64,000 nt of DNA from Luteococcus sp048595755 (GCF_048595755.1 NZ_CP184360.1:372001-436000), one strand, 5' to 3'; positions 33,840-44,037 are shown, counted from the stretch's first letter. Notes: generated by a model from the letters alone, not told the origin. A program made the numbers and translations.

Positions 33840-34380
33840 CCTGCTTGCGGCCGTGGCAGTGCTGGTCGGGTTGACGCTGGCGATGCCCCTGACCGCTCGG
33901 GCGGAGACCATCGTCCCCACTCCCCTGCCCGCCCCGGATGAGTACCGCACCGTGGCGCTGGGGCCGCGCTCCTTCCCGATCACGCCGGTCACGCAGGACC
34001 TGGCCGGGGTGGCCGAGAGCGCCGTCTCGAAGAAACGGATCGACGTGCGCATCGACGCGAATGTCGCCTTCACGAGGGACAGTGCCGCCATTCGTCCCGA
34101 GGCGCGGCACCGTCTGGCGCAGATCGCCTCACAGCTTGCGGCGGTACCGCCGGGCACCATCACCATCGAGGGTCACACCGACGACCTCGGCAGCGCCGAA
34201 CACGGCATGACGCTGTCGCGGCAACGCGCCCGGGCGGTGCAAACTGTCCTGGGCGAGGCCCTGCGGCGCCACGACGTCCGGGTGACGGGCAAGGGCGAGG
34301 ACGAGCCGCTGGTCGAGAACCGCGATGAGGCCAGCCGGGCGCGCAATCGCCGGGTGGAGCTTGCCTACCGGGCGCGCTGA
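33823..34380 (+). CDS. OmpA-family C-terminal domain protein
   Basis: 185 aa with an N-terminal signal (LLAAVAVLVGLTLAMPLTARA, cleavage after ARA) and a C-terminal OmpA/MotB peptidoglycan-binding domain from about residue 75: FTRDSAAIRPEARHRLAQIA, then IEGHTDDLGS (the Asp that binds diaminopimelate), LSRQRARAVQ and RARNRRVEL. It is exported and probably binds the cell wall. It overlaps the preceding lipoprotein gene by 17 nt. The pair resembles lipoprotein/OmpA couples in other actinobacteria; the biological role is unknown. Confidence 0.88.
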   Translation: MSRFADLLAAVAVLVGLTLAMPLTARAETIVPTPLPAPDEYRTVALGPRSFPITPVTQDLAGVAESAVSKKRIDVRIDANVAFTRDSAAIRPEARHRLAQIASQLAAVPPGTITIEGHTDDLGSAEHGMTLSRQRARAVQTVLGEALRRHDVRVTGKGEDEPLVENRDEASRARNRRVELAYRAR

Positions 34381-34439
34381 GCCCCACCCGGTCGGCCGCA
34401 ATCCCCGCTCGCCCACGGATCCGGATGACCCTTGCGGGT

Positions 34440-34445
34440 TAGGAT
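34440..34445 (+). promoter_or_regulatory. -10 hexamer TAGGAT with conventional leader
   Basis: TAGGAT lies about 48 nt before the ATG at 34494; the leader contains AGGAG next to the start. This is a contrast to the leaderless genes. Confidence 0.45.
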
Positions 34446-34493
34446 GCGAAATGGCGGTTCAGCAGCACCCCCAACGTCCTCCCAGGAGCAAAG

Positions 34494-36476
34494 ATGCCCT
34501 CAATCCCTCGCCCCGCTCGGCAGTTCACCGTGCTCGCCACGGCCGGGGCCCTTGGCCTGGCCACCGGCCTCACGACGCCCGCCCAGGCGGCTCCGGATCC
34601 TGCCGAGCCCAGGACCACGACGGTGATCTGTGACCAGCTCGGCGAGGTTCCCCTCGAGGTCACCGGACGGTTGGACTCCCCCGGCGCGGTCAGGGTGGCC
34701 GGCAAGGGCCCGGTCACGGTGAGCAGTGCATCCACCGTCCGGGTCACGCCCCGCTCCGGCGCGCCCCGCCGGGTTCCTGCGCTGGAGCAGGACCCGGCAA
34801 AGGCCAAGGGGCTGCGATGCGAACCGGTGACCGTGCAGACCACGGCGGGTCAGCTCGGTGATGCCACCGAGGTCGCGGCCGCCGGAATGACCGCGGCGCA
34901 ATCGGTCGATGCGACGCTGCAGGTCGACGTCAGCTTCGACAGCGACGCCGTGGTGCGGGCCGCGGCAGAGCAGGTGATCAAGCCGGCCGCCGTGGCCCCG
35001 AACAACCAGGCCGCCTACGGCAAGGTCGAGAGCTTCCCCTATGCGAGCCAGCTGTCCTCCTACACCGCGGGCCGTTCCGGCTCGGTGGCCGTCGCCTATC
35101 GCGCCGAGGGTGACAGCACCATCTACAGCCACGTCAAGGGCAATGCCACCAATGTCACGGCCAGCATCGTGAAGGTCGCGGTGATGGCGACGGTGATGGA
35201 CAAGGCCCAGCGGGAAGGGCGTGCGCTCACCGCGTGGGAGAAGAACCAGATGACGCCGATGATCCGCTACAGCGACAATGCGGCCACCACCAACCTGTGG
35301 AACCACGTGGGGCGCGGCCCCGCGGTGGGTGCGACGCTGTCGAAGATGGGGCTGCGCCAGACCACGCCGGGGCCGCAGGGCTACTGGGGCCTGACGGTCA
35401 CCAGCGCCCCCGACCAGGTGGTGGTGATGGACCACTTCAGCCGCAGCAACCCGGTGATCAACGACACCAACCGCAGCTACGGCCTGCAGCTGATGCGGCA
35501 GGTGGCCTCCGACCAGGACTGGGGCGTCACGGCCGGGCCGGGCCATGACATCGCAGTGAAGAACGGGTGGTTGCCGCGCAGCGACGGTTGGCACGTCAAC
35601 AGCATCGGTTACAGCCACAAGCTTCCGCGTCGCTACTCCGCCGCCGCGCTGACGCACTCGACCACCGCGGGCATGGACACCCAGATCTCCACCATCGAGG
35701 GTGCCTCGCGCATCATGTGGGGACGCCAGGTGAGTGCCCGCGGCGACTGGACCAATGACGGCCGGGCAGACCTGTTGGGGGTGAAGTCCGGTGCCCTCCA
35801 CCTGTTCCGTGGCCTGGGCAAGGGCAGGCTCGCCCCCGCGACCGTGATCGGTTCCGGTTGGGGCTCGTTCACCTGGATCGGCGTGCCCGGTGACGTGACC
35901 CGCGATGGGCGCACCGACCTGCTGGCCCGACGCAAGGACGGCACGCTGCACCTCTACCGGGGCAATGGTGACGGCACCGTCACCTACCAGCGGCAGGTGG
36001 GCAAGGGGTGGAATGGCATCACGGCCTTCGCCACCGTGGGTGACTTCAACGCCGACAGGACTCCCGACCTGCTGGGGCGTGCTCGCGACGGTCGGCTGAT
36101 CCGCTACGTGCTGCCGGCCTCTGGAGGTGCCTCCAATGCGGGCGTCGTCGGCACCTCCTGGAACTCGATGAGCGCCATCATCGGTATCCAGGGCATCAAC
36201 AATGACCTGCGCGGTGACGTGATCGCCATGCGCAAGGACGGGCTGATGTTCGCCTACACCTCGACCGGCACCAGGCTGGGCGCAGCCAAGCAGGTGGGCC
36301 AAGGGTGGCGTCCGGTGCTGGTGGGCTCTGCCGGCGACCTGAATGGCGACACCGTCGACGACATCAGCTACCAGACCAGCGCCGGCCTGCAGACCTACCC
36401 GGTGGCCCGCGGAGGCAAGATCCAACCCGGGCAGGCCTCCGGCACCACGGCTGCCGGCTTCACCGTGATCGGCTGA
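34494..36476 (+). CDS. Secreted serine-hydrolase (class A beta-lactamase fold) fused to FG-GAP repeats
   Basis: 660 aa exported protein. The signal peptide ends around TTPAQAA (residue 33). A middle domain (about residues 185-420) has beta-lactamase/DD-peptidase motifs: SIVK (SxxK) in NVTASIVKVAVMATV, SDN in MIRYSDNAATTNLW, and KNG in IAVKNGWLPR in place of KTG/KSG. The C-terminal region (about 430-655) has four to five FG-GAP/VCBS-like blades such as ARGDWTNDGRADLLG and GDFNADRTPDLLGRARDG. It may be a wall-remodelling or binding enzyme rather than a drug-resistance beta-lactamase; the first 150 residues are unassigned. ATG at 34494 has AGGAG upstream. Confidence 0.85.
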   Translation: MPSIPRPARQFTVLATAGALGLATGLTTPAQAAPDPAEPRTTTVICDQLGEVPLEVTGRLDSPGAVRVAGKGPVTVSSASTVRVTPRSGAPRRVPALEQDPAKAKGLRCEPVTVQTTAGQLGDATEVAAAGMTAAQSVDATLQVDVSFDSDAVVRAAAEQVIKPAAVAPNNQAAYGKVESFPYASQLSSYTAGRSGSVAVAYRAEGDSTIYSHVKGNATNVTASIVKVAVMATVMDKAQREGRALTAWEKNQMTPMIRYSDNAATTNLWNHVGRGPAVGATLSKMGLRQTTPGPQGYWGLTVTSAPDQVVVMDHFSRSNPVINDTNRSYGLQLMRQVASDQDWGVTAGPGHDIAVKNGWLPRSDGWHVNSIGYSHKLPRRYSAAALTHSTTAGMDTQISTIEGASRIMWGRQVSARGDWTNDGRADLLGVKSGALHLFRGLGKGRLAPATVIGSGWGSFTWIGVPGDVTRDGRTDLLARRKDGTLHLYRGNGDGTVTYQRQVGKGWNGITAFATVGDFNADRTPDLLGRARDGRLIRYVLPASGGASNAGVVGTSWNSMSAIIGIQGINNDLRGDVIAMRKDGLMFAYTSTGTRLGAAKQVGQGWRPVLVGSAGDLNGDTVDDISYQTSAGLQTYPVARGGKIQPGQASGTTAAGFTVIG

Positions 36477-36484
36477 GCCTTCCC

Positions 36485-36515
36485 GGGTCCGGGCCGCGGG
36501 TCGTGGCCCGGGCCC
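36485..36515 (+). terminator. Bidirectional terminator
   Basis: GGGTCCGGGCC (36485-36495) pairs with GGCCCGGGCCC (36505-36515) with one G-U, loop 9 nt, between converging genes. Confidence 0.7.
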
Positions 36516-36519
36516 CTGC

Positions 36520-36945
36520 TCAGCGAGTCTGGTCGTCGGCGTTGATGCCCTTGGTGAGCACCAGGGTGGTGACGGCGAAGGTGAAGGGGATCGCGAGGAT
36601 GCCCATCACGAGGGTGGCGTAGCGCTCGTCGAAGTGGATCAGCTCCACCAGCACGGCCGAGCCGAGGCTGGTGAACAGCAGGTTCACCAGGGTTGAGGCC
36701 GGGAAGGCGACGAAGCGCTTCCAGGTGGGCCTGACCCGGTAGGTGAACCAGCAGTTCATGAAGAAGCTGAAGACCACCGAGACCGCCCAGGCCACCAGGT
36801 GGGCCGGGAACCACGGCATGGCGAGCAACAGCAGGCGGTAGCCCAGGTAGTAGACGAGGGTGTTGGCAACTCCCACCAGGCAGAAGCGGAAGAGCCGCCA
36901 GAAGGTGGGTTCCCAGCGTCGCCAGGCCGTCGAAGCCGCCCTCAT
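36520..36945 (-). CDS. GtrA-family membrane protein
   Basis: 141 aa with four TM helices, GtrA-like: FWRLFRFCLVGVANTLVYYL at the start, VAWAVSVVFSFFMNCWFTY (conserved N..FT/Y) in the middle, and two later helices. Family members (GtrA, GtcA) are thought to flip undecaprenyl-phosphate-linked sugars across the membrane. The ATG overlaps the stop of the upstream GT2 gene by 4 nt (ATGA), so the two are made together. With the divergent yfhO-type gene this completes a three-component extracytoplasmic glycosylation set. Confidence 0.9.
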   Translation of the reverse strand: MRAASTAWRRWEPTFWRLFRFCLVGVANTLVYYLGYRLLLLAMPWFPAHLVAWAVSVVFSFFMNCWFTYRVRPTWKRFVAFPASTLVNLLFTSLGSAVLVELIHFDERYATLVMGILAIPFTFAVTTLVLTKGINADDQTR

Positions 36946-37895
36946 TGCGGGCCACGCTCCGATTCCCGGGCACTGTCGTGCTCCACGATGTAGTGGGGGC
37001 GGGCCTTCACCTCGGCGTAGATCCTGCCCACGTATTCACCCACCAGGGCCACCGACAGCAACTGGATTCCGCCCAGGATCGTCATCACGGCAATGGTGGT
37101 GATGTAGCCGGGGGTGTCGACGCCCGCGCGCCACCAGTTCAGGATCAGCCACAGCAGGTACAGCAGGCCGCCCAGTGCCGTGAAGCCCCCGAGCCCGGCG
37201 AGCAAGCGCAGGGGACGGTCGTTGAAGCTGATGACCCCGTCGATTCCGTAGTTGACCAGCGAGCCGAGACTCCACGACGAGGCGCCTGCCCCGCGCCCCA
37301 CGTTGCGGTACTCGATCGTCTCGGTACGAAACCCGATCCAGGCGAACAGGCCCTTGCTGAAGCGATTGCGCTCGGCCAGCTCCAGCAGCGCGTCGACGGC
37401 ACGTCGCGACAGCATCCTGAAGTCGCCAACGCCATCTTCCAGGCGCACGTCGATCATGCTGTTGACCAGTCGGTAGTAGATCCGGCTCAACAGGCTTCGC
37501 AGGACGGGGTCGCCGCGGCGGTCCCGTTTGGCCACCACCTGCCCGGCTCCGGTGGCCTGCAGGGTCTGCAGCATGCGGGGAATCAGCTCGGGCGGGTGCT
37601 GCAGGTCTGCGTCCAGGATCACCACGGCCTCTCCCCTGGCCTCGCGCAGGCCCGCCAGCATGGCGGCTTCCTTGCCGAAGTTGCGAGAGAAGGAGAGCAC
37701 CCGCACCCGCGGGTCGTCCTGGGCGATCTTCCAGGCCACCTCGAAGGTGTTGTCGAGGCTGCCGTCGTTGACGAGGATGACCTCGATCTCCGCTGCATCC
37801 AGCTGGGCCGACATCTCCACCAGGGCCTCGTGCAGCCGTGGCAGGTTGGCGGCCTCCTGGTAGCACGGGACGACGACGGACAGCATTCGGATCAC
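36942..37895 (-). CDS. GT2 glycosyltransferase, CsbB/GtrB type
   Basis: 317 aa polyprenyl-phosphate glycosyltransferase. The N-terminal GT-A domain begins MLSVVVPCYQEAANL, has the DGSLDNT nucleotide loop, FSRNFGKEAAMLAGL and the catalytic DADLQHPPE. Two C-terminal TM helices (about residues 228-252 and 262-288) end in VGEYVGRIYAEVKARPHYIV, the CsbB/GtrB signature. It transfers a sugar from a nucleotide donor to undecaprenyl phosphate on the inner face. The GTG at 37895 is favoured by TAACCT 6 nt upstream; ATG at 37886 is an alternative. Confidence 0.93.
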   Translation of the reverse strand: MIRMLSVVVPCYQEAANLPRLHEALVEMSAQLDAAEIEVILVNDGSLDNTFEVAWKIAQDDPRVRVLSFSRNFGKEAAMLAGLREARGEAVVILDADLQHPPELIPRMLQTLQATGAGQVVAKRDRRGDPVLRSLLSRIYYRLVNSMIDVRLEDGVGDFRMLSRRAVDALLELAERNRFSKGLFAWIGFRTETIEYRNVGRGAGASSWSLGSLVNYGIDGVISFNDRPLRLLAGLGGFTALGGLLYLLWLILNWWRAGVDTPGYITTIAVMTILGGIQLLSVALVGEYVGRIYAEVKARPHYIVEHDSARESERGPQ

Positions 37896-37901
37896 TCATT
37901 G

Positions 37902-37907
37902 AGGTTA
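37902..37907 (-). promoter_or_regulatory. -10 hexamer TAACCT for GT2-gtrA unit, leaderless
   Basis: TAACCT, CAATGA, then the GTG at 37895 on the minus strand. It is divergent from the yfhO-type promoter 38 nt away. Confidence 0.45.
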
Positions 37908-37945
37908 CATGCCGGCGGAGTCCTTGCCTGGCGTCGTCCGGGCAC

Positions 37946-37951
37946 TAGGCT
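37946..37951 (+). promoter_or_regulatory. -10 hexamer TAGGCT for yfhO-type gene
   Basis: TAGGCT lies 23 nt before the TTG start; the short leader carries AAGGAGG (37964-37970), which fixes the start. Confidence 0.55.
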
Positions 37952-37974
37952 TTCGGTGCCCCCAAGGAGGCCCA

Positions 37975-40542
37975 TTGATCGCCAAGACCGCTGCCCGCAC
38001 CTTCGCTGCACGCGCCCTGCCACCCGTGCTGGCCGCCCTCCTCACGGGCCTCGTGCACCTGCTCGCGATGCGCCGCAGCAACCTGTGGCCGGTGGGCGAG
38101 ATCTCGCGAGGGATGGGCGACTACGGCCCGCAGTACCTGCCCTTCCACCAGGCCTTCGCCGAGCTGCTGCACGGCAACCCCCTGATCAGCCTCCAGTTCA
38201 ACTGGTTCAGCGGCGCCGGGGTGGGCTTCCTGCCAGACCTGGCCACCTATCTGGCAAGCCCCTCCGCCCTGCTGGTGGGGGCCGTGCCAGCCCAGGACGT
38301 CGATCTGGCACTGGCGATCATCATCCTGCTGAAGCTGATGCTCGCGGGCGCGGCCATGACCTTCCTGTTGACCTGCCTGGCGCCTCGCAGCGGCTGGTGG
38401 CCCGCCGTGGTGCTGGGCACCTGTTATGCCAGCTCTGCCTGGGTCTTCGAGCTGGGCGTGTTCACCCCGATGTGGCTCGACGGGCTCATCGGTTTTCCCC
38501 TGTTGTGCCTGGCGGCGCGGTGGAGCGTGGCACGGCACCGTCCCTGGTTGTCGGTGGCCATCGTCGCAATCACCTGGTGGAGCAACTTCTACAGCGCCTA
38601 CATGGCCAGTCTGGGCGCGGGGATCTTCCTGCTGTTGTGGCTGGCCGCCACGGCCAGCTCCTGGCGAGCCGGCCTGGCGTCGGTGCTGCGCTTCCTGGTG
38701 ACCGGAATCCTGGGCGTGCTGTTGAGCTCCGTCCTGCTGCTGCCCACGGTGATGGCGGTCGCCCGCGGGGTGGACTATGTCCCGCCGCCGTTGCCGCCGG
38801 TGACCCAGCAGATCGTGTGGAGCCGAGTGCTGCCCTTCACCGAAGGGGTTTCGTCCACTCCCCTCATCTACGTCGGCACCGTCCCCTTCCTGCTCGCCAT
38901 CAGCCTGCTGCTGCCCCACGGCCTGCGCCTGCGCGAATCGTGGCCATGGGGGCTGGGTGTGGTCGCACTGGTGGCCTCGATGCAGAACGACGTGGTGGTC
39001 ACGGTCTGGAATGCCTTCGACACCCCCAATGGCAATCCCTTCCGCTACTCCTTCGTGGTGTGCGGTTTCGTGGTGATCGCCGCCCTGTTCGCCCTGCAAC
39101 GCGGGTCGCTGGCGCAGGGCCGCACCACGCTCACCGCGCCCAGCCCGCCCTCGGCCTTGGTGGGGCTTGCCGTGCTGCACTGGATCGCCCGTGACCTGGA
39201 GCACGTCGTGGCCAAGGACCTGCACCACAACCCCAGTCTGGTGGAGCAGTGGGCGTTTCCCCTGGGAATCGCGCTGGTGCTGGTCAGCCTGCTGCACCGC
39301 TGGCGGAGGGTGATGGCCGCGGCAGCCGGAGCCCTGGCCCTGGCCTGTCTGGCCGAGGTGGTGGTCTGCGCCGGTTACATCGACGAGCATGCCCGCCTGG
39401 CGTTGGGCGCCATCCCCCTGCAGGACGAGCTCAGCACCAGCCGCACCCACCGGGCCGCCAATGCCACGCAGCGGGCCGACTGGCCCGCCGGGCGCGTGGG
39501 TGGCGCCCCCGTGCACCGGCGCTACTACTGGACCACGCTCAACGAGCCCATGGCGCACGCTTACCCCTCGCTCCCCTACTACAGCTCCACGATCGACGCG
39601 GACGTCTCCGACATGCTGATCGGGCTGGGCCAACCCTTCCGGGCCGGTGGGCGCATGATGATGGACCGCAGCGACCCAGGGTTGGACGCCCTGCTCTCGG
39701 TGGCCGCGCGGGCCAAGGATCCCGCTTTCGCCCGCGTGGACTCGCAGGAGGTGCTCCCCATGGTGCGGCTGGCCCCCGCACCCCGCAGCACCGCGGCCGA
39801 TTCCCTTCCCCGAGCACCGCTGCCCGTCGTCCTGGAACGTCGCAACGCGTTGCTTGCCGAGCCGATCTACTTCTCCGCCACCGACGTGAGCTTCTCGACG
39901 AGTGGTGAGGACGAGATGCATCCGGTGCTGGCCGGTTCGTCGGTGCAGATCTCGGCCCGGTGTGCCCCGGGCCAGACCCTGCACCTGGCCAGCGACTCCA
40001 TCGATGCGATGGCGAGCTGGACCTCCGCGGACGGCCGCGGCAGACGAGCGTCGCTCTTCGACCGCCGTGTCACTCCGCTGACCGGAATCGAGAGCGGGAC
40101 CTTCACCCTGGACCGGATCAATCGCGACACCCTGCTGAGCAGCAATTCCCTGGCCTGTCTGGACCACGACGCCCTGCAGCGCCAGGTGGCGGCGACGGCC
40201 CGCCCCGCCATCACCGTCGACGGCTCCCGCCTTGCGGCCAGTTTCCCCGAGCCGGTCACCGGTGACGTGGTGGTGGCGACCGCGGCGCAGCGAGGGTGGA
40301 GCTGCCAGCTCGACGGGCAGGATGCCGCCATCACCTCGCGCTCGGGGCTGTTGACGGTTCCGGCGGAGCAGAGCCGGGAGCTGTCCTGCCACTACCGCAC
40401 CCCGGGGCTCGTCCCCGGAGCCGTCCTGTCACTGCTGGCCCTGGGCGGCTCGCTGTGGTGGGCGGGGTGGCAGCGGGGACTGGCGGGTGGCCGACGCCCG
40501 CGGCTCAGCCGGGCTGGACTCGGCCGACTTCGTCGTCGATGA
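37975..40542 (+). CDS. YfhO-family membrane glycosyltransferase
   Basis: 855 aa polytopic membrane protein of the YfhO family (GT-C-like). There is a large first extracytoplasmic loop with GDYGPQYLPFHQAFAELLHG and WFSGAGVGFLPDLATYL, about twelve TM helices to residue 480, NPFRYSFVVCGFVVI, a long soluble domain (residues 490-810) and a final TM helix with a basic tail. Bacillus YfhO attaches sugars from C55-P-sugar to teichoic acid outside the cell. The start is TTG at 37975, set by AAGGAGG 4 nt upstream. The 3' end overlaps the convergent cutC gene by 38 nt. Confidence 0.88.
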   Translation: MIAKTAARTFAARALPPVLAALLTGLVHLLAMRRSNLWPVGEISRGMGDYGPQYLPFHQAFAELLHGNPLISLQFNWFSGAGVGFLPDLATYLASPSALLVGAVPAQDVDLALAIIILLKLMLAGAAMTFLLTCLAPRSGWWPAVVLGTCYASSAWVFELGVFTPMWLDGLIGFPLLCLAARWSVARHRPWLSVAIVAITWWSNFYSAYMASLGAGIFLLLWLAATASSWRAGLASVLRFLVTGILGVLLSSVLLLPTVMAVARGVDYVPPPLPPVTQQIVWSRVLPFTEGVSSTPLIYVGTVPFLLAISLLLPHGLRLRESWPWGLGVVALVASMQNDVVVTVWNAFDTPNGNPFRYSFVVCGFVVIAALFALQRGSLAQGRTTLTAPSPPSALVGLAVLHWIARDLEHVVAKDLHHNPSLVEQWAFPLGIALVLVSLLHRWRRVMAAAAGALALACLAEVVVCAGYIDEHARLALGAIPLQDELSTSRTHRAANATQRADWPAGRVGGAPVHRRYYWTTLNEPMAHAYPSLPYYSSTIDADVSDMLIGLGQPFRAGGRMMMDRSDPGLDALLSVAARAKDPAFARVDSQEVLPMVRLAPAPRSTAADSLPRAPLPVVLERRNALLAEPIYFSATDVSFSTSGEDEMHPVLAGSSVQISARCAPGQTLHLASDSIDAMASWTSADGRGRRASLFDRRVTPLTGIESGTFTLDRINRDTLLSSNSLACLDHDALQRQVAATARPAITVDGSRLAASFPEPVTGDVVVATAAQRGWSCQLDGQDAAITSRSGLLTVPAEQSRELSCHYRTPGLVPGAVLSLLALGGSLWWAGWQRGLAGGRRPRLSRAGLGRLRRR

Positions 40543-41212
40543 GTTCCCGCCAGGTCTGCACCAGGGGCGCATCCACGTAGGCCTTGTACTGCCCCAGGGG
40601 CCGCGCGGAGTGCCCGATGTGGAAGGCGTGCACCCCGGCCCGTGCCAGCCACGGGACGTGCTCGGGCTGCAGCCCTCCCCCGGCCATCACCAGTTCTGCC
40701 ACCTGCGGATCGGCGTGGCACCGGGCCAGCAGCTCGTCCAGGCCGTGCTCGACGTCGCGAGCCGACCCGGCGGTGAACACCTGGTCGAGGCGTGGCAACT
40801 GGGGCAGCACCCGCCAGGCCTTGTCGGTGTCCAAGGTGTGGTCGATGGCCCGGTGGAAGGTCCACGGGCAGTCGAGTTCGGAGGCCAGCGCCAGGCAGAC
40901 CTCCGCGTCGACCTCGTCGTAGCCGTTGAGGAAACCGAAGACCACCCCGTCGGCACCGGCGTCCCGGTAGCTCTGCACCAGTCCCAGCAGGCGGGTGAAC
41001 TCGCCACCGTCGGTGCCATAGCCCTCACGCAGGCGCACCAGGGGCCGCAGTTCGATCTCCACCGCGCCACGCACCGTCTCGACCAGGGAGGGTTCGGGTG
41101 ACATGCCACCGCCGTCCAGGGTGCCGAGCAGTTCGATCCGGTCGGCACCGCCTTCCTGGGCACGACGGGCATCGTGCTCGTGGAGGCAGTTCACCTCTAG
41201 CAGTCCGGGCAT
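40505..41212 (-). CDS. cutC: CutC-family protein
   Basis: 235 aa TIM-barrel protein of the CutC family, historically tied to copper homeostasis. Typical segments: MPGLLEVNCLHEHDARRAQE, GGADRIELLGTLDGGGMSPE, ADGVVFGFLN, WTFHRAIDHTLD and VMAGGGLQPEHV. It is full length. Copper binding in bacterial CutC is disputed, so the function is uncertain. ATG at 41212 has CATGAT 6 nt upstream, suggesting a leaderless mRNA. Its last 38 bases run antisense to the end of the yfhO-type gene. Confidence 0.92.
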   Translation of the reverse strand: MPGLLEVNCLHEHDARRAQEGGADRIELLGTLDGGGMSPEPSLVETVRGAVEIELRPLVRLREGYGTDGGEFTRLLGLVQSYRDAGADGVVFGFLNGYDEVDAEVCLALASELDCPWTFHRAIDHTLDTDKAWRVLPQLPRLDQVFTAGSARDVEHGLDELLARCHADPQVAELVMAGGGLQPEHVPWLARAGVHAFHIGHSARPLGQYKAYVDAPLVQTWRELIDDEVGRVQPG

Positions 41213-41218
41213 GCCAAC

Positions 41219-41224
41219 ATCATG
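41219..41224 (-). promoter_or_regulatory. -10-like hexamer CATGAT for cutC, leaderless
   Basis: CATGAT, GTTGGC, then the ATG at 41212 on the minus strand. Confidence 0.4.
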
Positions 41225-41269
41225 CCCGCGACTGCCACCGGCTGGAAAGGCGCGGCTCGTCGGGCGGGT

Positions 41270-42307
41270 TCACACCAGCCAGCGCGCCACCGGCCGGGAG
41301 CGCCGCAGCAGCCAGGTCAACGCGGCCGACGCCGCGAGGGCCACCAGCCAGAACAGGATCGAGCGCAGCGCCCCACGCGGGATCGTCATCGGCAGCTGGC
41401 GGGCCAGGCCCAGCACCATCGGGTGGAGCAGGTAGATGCCGAAGGTGAGCTCACCGCAGCGGCGCAGCCGCTGGCAGAGTTCGGGACGCTGCTGCAGCCA
41501 GGGCTCCGCCGAACGGGCCAGCAGGAAGAGCGCGGCCGCCCCGAGAGTGACCAGTGGCGTGAGGTATTCGAACCAGGTGGTGACGTGGTCTGCGATGCGC
41601 AGCGATTCCCACAGGGTCAGGGCGGTGATGCCCCCGATGGAGACGGCCACGGCCGTGGCCAACCACCGGCGGTCAAGACGGTGGCTGGTGGTGGCCAGCA
41701 GACCACCGAGCAGGACGAAGGCGGCATAACCGCCCAGCTGCGGAGGCAGCGCCTGGTCGAGCAGGCGTTGCAACACCCCGGACCCGTCGAAATGGGCGAT
41801 CGACTCCAAGGTCATCGCAAGGCACCACAGCACGATGAGCATGCGCGAGAGCGGCCGGTTCTGGAAGACCCACCACAGCAGCGGCAAGAGCAGGTAGATG
41901 CCGATCATCACCGGCAGGAACCACAGGTGGTAGTAGGAGACCGGCAGTGACTGGATGATCGTGTCGGCTGCCAGGGCCTCGCCCCGCAGGAAGAGGGCGA
42001 ACAGGCTGTAGAGCAGCGACCAGAACAGGAAGGCCACCACGAGCCGCGGCAGCGATCGTCGCACCAGGGATGGCCACGAGGGTTGTGCGGCCCGGGGCAG
42101 GAACAGTGCCCCGGTGAGCATGAAGAAGATGGGGACGCACCACCTGCTCGCGGCATCGAGCAGGGTGAGGTTGCGCCAGCCTGCGCTGCCGATCACGGCC
42201 AGTCCCCATTCCAGGCCGGAGGCGTGCACCAGCACGACGGCCACTGCGGCGGCGCAGCGCAGCAGGTCAAGATGCGCCGTGCGCGGCTGGTGCCCAGCTG
42301 GGGTCAC
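41270..42307 (-). CDS. Acyltransferase 3 family membrane protein
   Basis: 345 aa integral membrane O-acyltransferase (OafA/WecH-like), ten or so TM helices. The N-terminal catalytic-region signature HLDLLRCAAAVAVVLVHAS carries the conserved Arg and His; later come RWCVPIFFMLTGALFL, YYHLWFLPVMIGIYLLLPLL (Trp-Phe) and FGIYLLHPMVLGL. It transfers acyl (often acetyl) groups to sugars or other surface molecules. GTG at 42307 is chosen because AGGAGG lies 4 nt upstream. It is downstream of groEL but separated by a strong terminator. It may belong functionally with the glycosylation genes to its left. Confidence 0.9.
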   Translation of the reverse strand: MTPAGHQPRTAHLDLLRCAAAVAVVLVHASGLEWGLAVIGSAGWRNLTLLDAASRWCVPIFFMLTGALFLPRAAQPSWPSLVRRSLPRLVVAFLFWSLLYSLFALFLRGEALAADTIIQSLPVSYYHLWFLPVMIGIYLLLPLLWWVFQNRPLSRMLIVLWCLAMTLESIAHFDGSGVLQRLLDQALPPQLGGYAAFVLLGGLLATTSHRLDRRWLATAVAVSIGGITALTLWESLRIADHVTTWFEYLTPLVTLGAAALFLLARSAEPWLQQRPELCQRLRRCGELTFGIYLLHPMVLGLARQLPMTIPRGALRSILFWLVALAASAALTWLLRRSRPVARWLV

Positions 42308-42334
42308 GCTGCCTCCTTGAGGATTCCGATGCCA

Positions 42335-42367
42335 CGAGGGCGGCTCCCCAGTGGGGAACCGCCCTCG
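42335..42367 (-). terminator. groEL terminator
   Basis: 15-bp stem (42335-42349 / 42353-42367, one mismatch) with an AGT loop, 48 nt after the groEL stop on the minus strand. Confidence 0.85.
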
Positions 42368-42414
42368 CGTTGACCGCGTCCCGTCGAAGGACGGGGTCAC
42401 GGTCGTGGACTTGG

Positions 42415-44037
<1,623 letters not shown>

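Noticed and set aside
34494..36476. True class A beta-lactamase (antibiotic resistance)
   Set aside because: The KTG motif is changed to KNG, the domain is embedded in a 660-residue fusion, and no omega-loop glutamate could be confidently placed.
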